The notes below the pieces were generated by a model. That model was not told where the DNA came from and ran no database searches. It saw only the letters and a list, made by a program, of their open reading frames with translations. Positions 1-5,638 of a stretch of DNA of 5,638 bases are shown one piece after another (positions within the stretch are counted from its first letter, which is position 1; every line of letters starts with the position of its first letter). This DNA comes from a candidate division SR1 bacterium (lineage in GTDB: Bacteria; Patescibacteriota; Gracilibacteria; Absconditabacterales; Absconditicoccaceae). The stretch covers positions 1 to 5,638 of the forward strand of contig BNUE01000049.1 of NCBI GenBank assembly GCA_025997135.1, given 5' to 3'. The position numbers and the translations under genes were made by a program.

Positions 1-1
1 G

Positions 2-241
2 GATACTGTCAAGCATCTAAAACATCCAGACAAAAAACTTTATGTTACTTTAACTATTGCTATTTTCTGCATTGTAATATTTGCTGGATTCTATTTTATC
101 TTGGCTGATGCTATATTTGGTGAATGATACAATATGTTTTACCAGACGATGTCTAATCAATCTGCAGATTTGGGAGTATGAACAGTTTCAAATGCTAATT
201 CTGCTCTAGTTGGAGGTGAAGATTTACCTATCCAGCAGTAA
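2..241 (+). CDS. secE: SecE-like protein translocase subunit, 3' part (N-terminus outside window)
   Basis: This is the C-terminal 79 residues of a reading frame that enters from the left edge and stops at TAA. The visible part starts with a basic, amphipathic stretch (VKHLKHPDKKLY) and runs into one hydrophobic span at about residues 15-38 (TLTIAIFCIVIFAGFYFIL), followed by AD. This is the layout of SecE, where a 'KVxWPxxxE' segment leads into the last membrane helix and a conserved Asp. SecE clamps the SecY channel of the general secretion pathway. Position strongly supports the call, because secE stands just upstream of nusG, rplK and rplA in most bacteria. Two in-frame TGA codons are read as Gly. 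Oddly, about 40 polar residues follow the membrane helix, whereas SecE normally ends soon after it. The similarity is modest, so the identification rests partly on gene order. Confidence 0.62.
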
Positions 242-290
242 CCAACTTTCTTTTGTGTTCTATTTTTATTTTTTTAATCATATTATTTCT

Positions 291-1028
291 ATGACCAAAA
301 AAGACCTTTCCAAACACGCTTCTTCTGTTTTGGATCTCTTTATGCAGACTCGAGAAATTATCAAAAAACAGTGGAAAAATTTACTGTTGATTGGATTAAT
401 CTCATTGTGATTTTGAGTTGTAACTTTCATTTTGATGGCCATTTTAGGAGTAATTGTAATGGCTACTGGTGCTTGAGTTCTATCTGGTATTTTTGGTATG
501 CTATTTGCTTTGATTATTGCAGTATTAAGTATTGCTGTTTATTCTTATATATTTATGCTGATAGTACACATTGTAAAGTATGCTCGCGAAGATAAAAAGC
601 TAGACCTTAAAAAATTAATGATGGACAACCTTAATCTAGAAAAAATTAAACCTGTAGCTTTGACATGATTTTTTACGAGTTTATTCACATGTTTATGGAG
701 TATATTATTGATCATCCCTTGAATTTGGAAATCTGTACAACGGGTATTCTCTATTATAATTTCAATTGATAAGTGAAAATTCAATGCTGATGCTAGGAAA
801 GAAAGTGAAAAAATGGTAAATGGTAAATGGTGGCTGACTTTTGGATACATAATCTGTGGTAGTCTAGCTGTAGTGATTATATCATACATTCTGAAGGCAA
901 TATTCAATGATGTTGTTTGATCTTTGATCAGCTGCATTCTGAGCATTGCTGTGATGGTATATATTGTCGTTATGTATTTTGCTCGATCAAAACCTAGTGC
1001 TGAACACGAAAAGTCTCACGAAGCTTAA
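291..1028 (+). CDS. Multi-pass membrane protein, DUF975-like, between secE and nusG
   Basis: The product is 245 residues and ends in TAA. It has a basic cytosolic-type N-terminus and hydrophobic spans at about residues 31-60, 62-94, 122-145, 181-204 and 208-230, with a short charged tail. The segment LLIIPGIWKS at about 139-148, followed by an acidic turn, an Arg/Glu-rich helix and VNGKWWLTFGY at about 176-186, resembles the 'iiPGi ... S..lmkGnww..f' pattern of DUF975 and related integral membrane families of unknown role. Seven of about 15 glycines are TGA, including the Gly of the IPG motif, which supports recoding. I chose the ATG at 291 because the in-frame ATG at 210 lies inside secE and would add a non-conserved leader. 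No Shine-Dalgarno is visible; the 49-base gap after secE is T-rich. No function can be assigned. Its place in the secE-nusG cluster hints at a link with membrane protein biogenesis, but that is inference. Confidence 0.85.
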
Positions 1029-1073
1029 ATCTTAATTTTTGAATATTTTATCTTACTTATCTATTCAATAGTA

Positions 1074-1649
1074 ATGGCATCAACTACTACAGTAGAAATA
1101 AAAAAACAAATCGAAGATAGGGATTTTAAACGGTACGTTCTAAGCGTCACTGCCTGACAAGAAGACTTGGTAGTAAAGAACCTACAAGAACGTATCAAAA
1201 AACAAAAGCTTGATGAAGATGTAATTGAATTCTTAAATCCCAAAGTAAATGAAGCAAGTATAAAAAAAGGCGAAAAAATAGTAAAGCAAAAGAAGCTTTT
1301 CCCTGGATACCTATTCTTCAAATCACGTATGAACGATCACATCTGGTATGTCGTACGTAATACACCATGAGTCAGGCTTATAGTCTGAGCCGAGACTAGA
1401 CCAGTTCCTCTGACAGAAAAAGAATACCAAGATATTTTAACCCAAATCAATCAATCACAGGAAAGGTCAGAGATGACTATACCATATAAAATCTGAGATC
1501 TCGTACTGATCAAGCAGTGAGACCTCAAGGGGACACAATGACCAATAAAAGAAATAGATAGTGAAAAATGAGTTGTAGTCGTACAGGTAGAATTCCTAGG
1601 TCAGATTACTCCTGTTGTGATTGATTTAGATAAGATTGAATTACTCTAA
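1074..1649 (+). CDS. nusG: Transcription termination/antitermination factor NusG
   Basis: The product is 191 residues, close to the usual bacterial length of about 180. NusG binds RNA polymerase, reduces pausing, and through its C-terminal domain contacts Rho or ribosomal protein S10. The N-terminal NGN domain spans about residues 18-125: KRYVLSVTAGQED, then the hallmark KKLFPGYLFF at 73-82, and WYVVRNTPGVRLIVG at 91-105. The KOW domain fills about 137-191 (YKIGDLVLIKQGDLKGTQG, then KGVVVVQVEFLG). Seven of 11 glycines are TGA, including the Gly of NTPGV and the KOW glycines, where the family almost always has Gly; this is some of the best evidence in the window for UGA = Gly. The start at 1074 gives a short extension of about 18 residues before the first strand. 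There is no Shine-Dalgarno upstream. The gap to the next gene is one base. Confidence 0.97.
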
Positions 1650-1650
1650 A

Positions 1651-2331
1651 ATGTTAGATCAAAAAAAAATAGTTACATGGGCTTTGATTATCCTGTTTCT
1701 ATCGCTTGGTGTCGTATATTCACTCGCCTATATGCGTAAAACAGCTATTTTCAAGCCATCAATATCTACTACTCCTGTAGTTCAGATGAATGAGTCAAAC
1801 GTTGATTCTGGTTCTGAAGGTGGGGAAAATATAAGTAATGTAGATGACCAAATTCCTACTGTCAATGTAGGAGACAATCAATTTGAATGAGAAACCTTCT
1901 CAGATATACAGCCAAAAGAGGAAAAGCCTGACCTTGCTTCTACATGATCAGCCACACCTTCCGTAATCCAGTTATTACCCGGGACTACCCAATATTTAGA
2001 AACCCTAGATATTATAGATGTTCTATGAGTATTGCCAGATTATATCCTTCAGGATGATAGAGGAAATTATTTCGCATCATACGGTGTGAAAGGCTTAGAT
2101 TTTGTTAGGACAGTGCAGAACTTATGAGGCAATGTGTACGTGATGAATACTGAAGCTGAAATACTAAAAAATGAGCTTTTCGGCGACAAAGTTAGTTATA
2201 TCAATATGGCAGCGTTTCAGGACAAGCTCATATTGATGGTGATAGAAATTGAAGGTGATACCTGGCTTATTCAGGTACCAGCATCTAAATACTATTCATC
2301 CAAAGCGTACCTAAAATCTTTATTTATGTAA
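1651..2331 (+). CDS. Membrane-anchored protein of unknown function between nusG and rplK
   Basis: I do not recognise this 226-residue protein. It has a short basic N-terminus and one hydrophobic helix at about residues 9-27 ([19 protein letters not shown]) followed by MRK, so it is probably anchored by an uncleaved signal-type helix; no lipobox cysteine is visible. Residues about 35-110 are low in complexity, rich in Ser, Asn, Asp, Glu, Thr and Pro and probably disordered. Residues about 111-226 look folded, with alternating hydrophobic strands ([27 protein letters not shown]). Four TGA codons are read as Gly. The ATG at 1651 starts one base after the nusG stop; a TTG at 1636 would add five residues and overlap nusG. 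rplK follows after 14 bases, so it is probably cotranscribed with the ribosomal genes. Its presence inside the nusG-rplK pair is unusual. Confidence 0.85.
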
Positions 2332-2345
2332 TCTTTAGTGTTAAA

Positions 2346-2786
2346 ATGGCAAAAGTACAAACTATCCTCAATTTGGAGGTACCAGCTGGGAAAGCTCAGC
2401 CTTCTCCACCTCTTGGACCAATGCTCGGTGCAAATGGTGTAAATATCTGACAATTCATCAAAGAATTTAACGACAAAACCATGCCTCTGATGCAACAATT
2501 CTCAGGAGTTGATGTGAAAATCAAAGCAAAACTTACAGTTTATGTAGATAGGACTTTTCTACTCGAGATCTGAGATCCGATAACTTCAGGTCTTATCAAG
2601 TGGAAACTAAAAATTGCCACTGGATCAGGAGAGCCAAATAAGAAAAAAGTCTGAAAATTGACTAAAAAAGACCTCGAAGAAATTTACGAACTCAAAAAAA
2701 ACGACCTCAATGCTTATAGCGTAGAACAGTGAATAAAAATCATTGCTGGAACTGCGAAAAATATGGGTGTTGAAGTTGAGATGTAG
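2346..2786 (+). CDS. rplK: 50S ribosomal protein L11
   Basis: The product is 146 residues, the usual size for L11 (about 141). L11 forms the base of the factor-binding stalk and binds the GTPase-associated region of 23S rRNA together with L10. The N-terminal domain shows the hallmark [17 protein letters not shown] at about residues 12-28 and NGVNIGQFIKEFN at 30-42. The C-terminal RNA-binding domain shows [14 protein letters not shown] at about 93-106, DLNA at 120-123, and [11 protein letters not shown] at 132-142. Four of about 14 glycines are TGA, including the one in KVGK, where L11 normally has Gly. The gene ends in TAG. No Shine-Dalgarno precedes the ATG. It sits 14 bases after the membrane-anchored gene and 81 bases before rplA, the standard rplK-rplA order. 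Confidence 0.98.
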
Positions 2787-2804
2787 GATTAAATTATTTA
2801 ATAT
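2776..2804 (+). promoter_or_regulatory. Possible sigma-70-type promoter for rplA
   Basis: TTGAGA at 2776-2781 (5 of 6 to TTGACA) is followed after exactly 17 bases by TAATAT at 2799-2804 (4 of 6 to TATAAT). Transcription would begin near 2811, at the foot of the hairpin in the rplK-rplA spacer. The -35 box overlaps the last rplK codons. In A/T-rich DNA such matches arise by chance, so this is only a candidate. Confidence 0.25.
2788..2802. repeat. 15-base A/T palindrome just after rplK
   Basis: ATTAAAT (2788-2794) and ATTTAAT (2796-2802) are perfect inverted copies around a single T. It starts one base after the rplK stop codon and overlaps the possible -10 box. It could be a protein-binding site or a weak hairpin. 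With only A and T, chance is also a fair explanation. Confidence 0.35.
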
Positions 2805-2805
2805 C

Positions 2806-2852
2806 GTGGAAGCCAGTCAATATCTGGCGTTATATACCACTTTTATTCTTTT
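2806..2852 (+). promoter_or_regulatory. Hairpin in the rplK-rplA spacer, possible leader or attenuator
   Basis: GCCAG (2812-2816) pairs perfectly with CTGGC (2824-2828) around a 7-base loop, and GTGG (2806-2809) can pair with CCAC (2837-2840) across an asymmetric internal loop. The second arm is followed by TTTTATTCTTTT (2841-2852). It is the most G/C-rich part of an otherwise A/T-rich spacer. It could be a weak attenuator before rplA or an mRNA site for L1, which is known to repress its own operon in several bacteria. I cannot match it to a known L1 leader motif. Confidence 0.35.
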
Positions 2853-2867
2853 AAAAATTATATTACA

Positions 2868-3548
2868 ATGGCAGATCACGGAAAAAAGTACAACGAGGCC
2901 AAGAAAAATCTTGAAGCTTTGAAAGCTTACACGCTAGAAGAAGCAGTTGCTCTACTAAAAAAAGTAAATTACGCCAAATTTGATGCAACTGTAAATATCG
3001 CAATCAAAACCAATGCTAATCCAAAGTACAACGATCAAATGCTCAGAGCAACTACCATCCTCCCTCACGGAACTGGTAAAACAAAAAAAGTTGCTGTATT
3101 TGTGAGTGAAGACAAAGCTGGAGAAGCCAAAAAAGCTGGAGCAGATATTGCAGGTTTTGAAACTATATTAGCTTTGATCAAGGAAGGAAAGATGGATTTT
3201 GATGTCCTGATTACGACTCCAGATCATATCAGAGATTTAGCACCAGTTGCTAAACAGCTATGACCAAAAGGTCTGATGCCTTCTCCAAAAGCTGGCACAG
3301 TTGCCACAGATATTGCACAGGCTGTAGAAGAAGTTAAGAAATGAAAAATTGAGTTTAGACTCGACAAAACAGGAAATATTCATGCAGGAGTTGGGAAGCT
3401 AGCTTTTGATGAGACAAAATTGACTGAAAATATCCAAGCTCTGATGAAAGCAATTGAAGACAACAAACCTACAGGAGTCAAGGGAAAACTTGTCAAAAAA
3501 GTTGTGATTTCTACGACAATGTCTCCTGGAATCATGATTGCATACTAA
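2868..3548 (+). CDS. rplA: 50S ribosomal protein L1
   Basis: The product is 226 residues, close to the usual length of about 230, and ends in TAA. L1 binds 23S rRNA at the L1 stalk and helps release tRNA from the E site; in many bacteria it also represses its own mRNA. The N-terminal part shows YTLEEAVALLKK at about residues 21-32 and FDATVNIAIKTN at 38-49. The LPHGTGK motif is at 65-71. The most conserved stretch of the family, LGPKGLMPSPKAGTV, is at 131-145, and its first Gly is a TGA codon, which is decisive for recoding. A second TGA gives the Gly in VKKGKIEFR. The C-terminal KTGNIHAGVGKLAF is at 167-180. Read with the standard code the protein would stop after 131 residues, before this signature. 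Only 2 of 17 glycines use TGA, fewer than in the neighbours. No Shine-Dalgarno is visible. Confidence 0.98.
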
Positions 3549-3567
3549 AACTTATAAATTTAAGTTT
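3548..3567 (+). repeat. A/T-rich hairpin at the rplA stop codon
   Basis: AAACTTA (3548-3554) pairs perfectly with TAAGTTT (3561-3567) around a 6-base loop, followed by ATTTTAA. It starts on the last base of the rplA stop codon. The stem has just one G-C pair, so it would be weak; it may protect the mRNA end or be a poor terminator. Confidence 0.3.
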
Positions 3568-3584
3568 ATTTTAAGGTTGATGAG

Positions 3585-3615
3585 TATAATAAAAGATCAT
3601 ACTACTTCAGTATGA
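3585..3615 (-). terminator. Probable terminator of the minus-strand yidC cluster
   Basis: Read on the minus strand, TCATACT (3615-3609) and AGTATGA (3603-3597) form a perfect 7-bp stem around GAAGT, followed by TC and then TTTTATTATA (3594-3585). The TAG stop of the 102-residue gene (3604-3602) spans the junction of the loop and the second arm. Position and U-rich tail fit an intrinsic terminator, though the stem is A/T-rich and the tail is interrupted. An outer pairing of TAAGGTT (3572-3578) with AACCTTA (3629-3635) encloses it and could stabilise the fold on either strand. Confidence 0.45.
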
Positions 3616-3910
3616 CATCTTCTATCTGAACCTTATATCACATATTAGAGAGCTGAACGTTCACTGCATCGATCAGCTTTCTTTTTTCTTTAAAAATCGT
3701 TATTTTCAGTCCCTGAGAATCCGTCTTTAGCAATAGTTTATTATTTCTGACATATCAATCGATTTCTTCTCTGAGCCTAACTTGTCATTCAGCCACCTTT
3801 TCAATGCCAAAATATGACTTAACAACCTGCATCGCAATAGTTCAAATCATTTTATTTCAGCGATAATGCTGAGAAAGTGAACGTCTAAGAGTTGAGATAA
3901 TAGGTTCCAT
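3602..3910 (-). CDS. Small basic protein, weakly DUF721-like, last gene of the yidC cluster
   Basis: The product is 102 residues and runs from an ATG at 3910 to TAG, with five TGA codons read as Gly; under the standard code nothing longer than fragments would be seen. Its start codon directly follows the TAG of the transferase gene, so the two are very probably translated from one mRNA. The protein is basic. Residues 1-50 look helical. Residues about 57-102 go from strands (NNKLLLKTDSQGLKITIF) through a Lys-rich helix (KEKRKLIDAVNVQLSN) to a last strand (YKVQIEDVI). This order loosely recalls the C-terminal half of DUF721/DciA-like proteins, which bind nucleic acid or load helicase, but the match is weak. 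The AG-rich stretch before the ATG (aaaaaagaatag) is not a clear Shine-Dalgarno. Its 3' third overlaps the likely terminator of the opposing rplA transcript. The reading frame is convincing; the function is unknown. Confidence 0.72.
3648..3690 (+). terminator. Intrinsic terminator of the rplK-rplA transcript
   Basis: GAGAGCTGA (3648-3656) pairs with TCAGCTTTC (3673-3681) in a 9-bp stem with one G-U pair, with a possible extra CG/CG pairing past an A-A mismatch. It is followed by TTTTTTCTTT (3682-3691). This is a typical intrinsic terminator on the plus strand, 100 bases beyond the rplA stop. On the minus strand the same hairpin has no U-tract after it. It lies wholly inside the coding sequence of the convergent 102-residue gene, where the T-run is the complement of Lys/Arg codons (KEKRK). 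Confidence 0.65.
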
Positions 3911-4984
3911 CTATTCTTTTTTCTGTTTTAATCAATAAGGTAGTTTTTTGTAGAGAAAAAGATAAGCATTCACGCCGAAAAATAGCAGTGCAATCGTGGC
4001 AAAAATAATTATTTTATGAAGCCTATTAGTTCCTTGCATCAGGATAAGCATCATCATAAACAGAGAAAAAAGCCAGACAAAAACTCTAATTTCGCTCCTT
4101 GTCCAGTTGAGAGCTAATAAACGATGATGAATATGTGTATAATCGCCTTTCATCGGAGATTTCTTTGCAATAAAAATCCTATATAGTCAAACCCATATTG
4201 CATCGAAAATAACCAGAGACAAAGCAACGATAATCGTTCAAATTTTTGCTCCTCACAAAACTGAAAGATACGCTAAGGCAAACGCCAATAGCATAGTCCC
4301 GACGTCACGGATCAGAGCAAAAGGCTTCCACTCTAGAAAAGTATAAACCAATGAAATGATAGCGAGTATCAGAGACATTTCTTTTACGATTATGAGAGTA
4401 TCTAGATTATTAAACTGCGTATATGAAGGGAAAACAACCCACTCAATAAGTGCGAAAATAGTAAAAAAGCCTATGGTAAGAATTCAATTTCCTTGTGCAT
4501 TTATACCATCTATTCGATTGACTGCATTTATCACAAAAATCGACCAACAAGCAAAAAGCAGATAAAGAAGCCAGTCTGGAAGTATAAAAGTATGTGAAGA
4601 TATGATAAATTCATAATTAGAAATTCAACTAATATACAGAGCCAAGCACGCTGCTATTGCATGTACAAAAAATCTAGCTATCGGAGGAACTTTTAGCTTA
4701 ATTCTGCCCATATATTCAAGTTCTGTAATAGTTTCAAACAGCACAATCAAACTGCCGCCTGCTAAAAATCACTGGATTAAAGGCGAAGTATAAAAAGACG
4801 GATAAAAAATACCTACTATAACCAAGATTATCACATAAACAACGAGTCATTGCAAGGTTGGAACTGGAAATCTAGAGTTTTTAAGATCATTTCATGGTCT
4901 ATCTAATATTTTTAGTTTCCTGAAAAACGTTATCCCTGCCCAGGAACAAAGAATTGTAATGATAAGTATAAAAATATAGGTCAT
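3911..4984 (-). CDS. WecA/TagO/MraY-family glycosyl-phosphate transferase with altered active site
   Basis: The product is 357 residues, ATG at 4984 to TAG at 3913-3911, with nine TGA codons read as Gly. The family consists of multi-span inner membrane enzymes that move a sugar phosphate from a UDP-sugar onto undecaprenyl phosphate, the first lipid step of wall or surface glycan synthesis. About ten hydrophobic spans are visible. Family landmarks are KILDRPGND at about residues 25-33 with PVPTLQG at 40-46, INAVNRIDGIN at 152-162, RDVGT at 226-230, and KKSPMKGDYTHIHHRLL at 274-290 with the HIHH motif intact. The best match is the WecA/TagO branch, since HIHH is typical there. Unusually, the 'DD' pair expected near residue 84 reads ET (LFETITELE), and the second Asp of 'DGxDG' is Asn (DGIN). 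Asp159 and Asp227 are kept. Activity is therefore uncertain. It starts 5 bases after the yidC stop. Confidence 0.88.
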
Positions 4985-4989
4985 AACTA

Positions 4990-5638
4990 TTATTTTGGCT
5001 GAATAAGGGTTGGTTTTCCCTTTTGAAAGATAGAATGAAATTTGGCTGACAATATAGCTCTATATTTTCGTCCCATCTGACAAATACTAAATAGCGAGGT
5101 AGTAACCAGATAAAGTCCGATAGCAGAATTAAGTTTGTAGACCAAAGCTCCCATCATCACTGCCATCATTACACTCATCATTCACATCATATTGGACATA
5201 TCTGGCATACCAGGAGTTGCTGAAGCTTTTTTAGGCTGAGCAATCATAGATAGTTTCATCTGAGAGAAGTTCAGAACTGCTACTATGAGAGTGAGTGGAA
5301 TATTTTTTGCAGTCAATAAATCAATGCCCAGAAAAGTACTATTTACATTTGACACGTCTGCATATTGGCTTCAGAAGCTATAAAAGAAGCTATATAATCG
5401 ATCAGTCGGAATTCACTCATCACCCGCAAATTTTCTAACAACCCAGTACAGACATAAAAAGATAGGTATCTGTATAATCATCGTGAGACATCCTTTGAGT
5501 GGAGCCTTTCCTTCAGTTTTGAACAGCTTTAATGTCTCTTCTGAGAGTTTCTGAGGATCATCAGCATGTTTTTTTTGTAATTCATCGATTTTTGGCTGAA
5601 GATTAGACATTCAAGCCTGCATATCGTTTCCTGCCATA
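4990..5638 (-). CDS. yidC: YidC/Oxa1-family membrane insertase, C-terminal part (5' end outside window)
   Basis: The C-terminal 215 residues are visible; the frame enters from the right edge and stops at TAA. YidC inserts and folds proteins in the inner membrane, alone or with SecYEG. The cytosolic loop shows MSNLQPKIDELQKKHADDP then LKLFKTEGKAPLKGC at visible residues about 36-50, matching the family's 'mqPkmkeIqeKyk.d ... lyk.egvnPl.GC' pattern, followed by the helix LTMIIQIPIFLCLYWVV at 51-67. Further on are the FLGIDLL turn at 102-108, the span IPLTLIVAVLNFSQM at 113-127, a Met-rich stretch (10 Met in about 23 residues, near 144-163), and the last span with NSAIGLYLVTTSLFSICQ at 170-187, the counterpart of 'PaGLvLYwvtsNllsilQ'. 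Four TGA codons are read as Gly. The first periplasmic part and the groove arginine lie outside. It is the first visible gene of a tight minus-strand cluster. Confidence 0.95.

Noticed and set aside
545..946. A 133-residue open frame on the minus strand
   Set aside because: It is antisense to the DUF975-like gene, has no recognisable motif, and the opposite strand carries a coherent membrane protein with family motifs.
1061..1321. An 86-residue open frame on the minus strand
   Set aside because: It is the antisense shadow of the nusG N-terminal domain, with low-complexity Phe/Ser-rich content.
1636..1650. TTG at 1636 as the start of the membrane-anchored gene
   Set aside because: It would overlap nusG and add five unremarkable residues; the ATG at 1651 sits directly before the basic residues and membrane helix.
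2868..3263. A truncated 131-residue L1 protein under the standard code
   Set aside because: The frame continues past TGA straight into the most conserved L1 motif (GPKGLMP) and on to a normal C-terminus ending in TAA, so the TGA is a glycine codon and the gene is intact.
3585..3590. A perfect TATAAT on the plus strand after rplA, as a promoter
   Set aside because: No -35 box lies at a suitable distance and no plus-strand gene follows; it is better explained as the complement of the U-rich tail of the minus-strand terminator.
3932..3934. End of the transferase gene at the TGA at 3934-3932
   Set aside because: TGA is glycine here; the frame runs on for seven more residues to TAG at 3913-3911, immediately before the next start codon.
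4356..4565. A 69-residue open frame on the plus strand
   Set aside because: It is antisense to the transferase, which has clear family motifs on the minus strand in the same stretch.
1..5638. Pseudogenes or sequencing frameshifts as the cause of the broken frames
   Set aside because: All breaks are in-frame TGA codons, none requires a shift, and they affect every gene at glycine sites; decay would give mixed stops and indels.

Overview
This window comes from a bacterium that reads UGA as glycine (genetic code 25), so it most likely belongs to Gracilibacteria, Absconditabacteria (SR1) or a close relative in the CPR/Patescibacteria. The evidence is internal. Under the standard code every gene here is cut into pieces by TGA. 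Read with TGA = Gly, nine clean reading frames appear, and in the universal proteins (L1, L11, NusG, YidC) the TGA codons fall where glycine is expected. I count about 44 in-frame TGA codons, and every gene ends in TAA or TAG. The DNA is A/T-rich, and none of the seven visible gene starts has a recognisable Shine-Dalgarno sequence.

Left part (1-3548, plus strand): a translocation, transcription and ribosome cluster in the conserved bacterial order secE (3' end) - nusG - rplK (L11) - rplA (L1). Two extra membrane proteins are interleaved. One is a multi-pass protein resembling DUF975-type families, between secE and nusG. The other is an unrecognised single-anchor protein between nusG and rplK. 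The genes are packed tightly, with gaps of 1 to 81 bases. The rplK-rplA spacer holds a palindrome, a possible promoter and a hairpin. A probable terminator for this cluster lies at about 3648-3690.

Right part (3602-5638, minus strand): a convergent three-gene cluster, transcribed right to left. It runs from yidC (membrane insertase, N-terminus outside the window), to a WecA/TagO/MraY-type polyprenyl-phosphate sugar-phosphate transferase, to a 102-residue protein of unknown function with a weak DUF721-like look. The genes are separated by only 5 and 0 bases. The transferase is odd because several acidic residues of the family's active site appear to be replaced.

The two clusters meet tail to tail. 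The likely terminator of the ribosomal cluster lies inside the 3' coding sequence of the small minus-strand gene, and a second hairpin at that gene's stop codon may end the minus-strand transcript. The common theme is making and inserting proteins (SecE, YidC, NusG, L11, L1), plus one envelope-glycan enzyme. There is no sign of a mobile element, CRISPR array, tRNA or rRNA gene.
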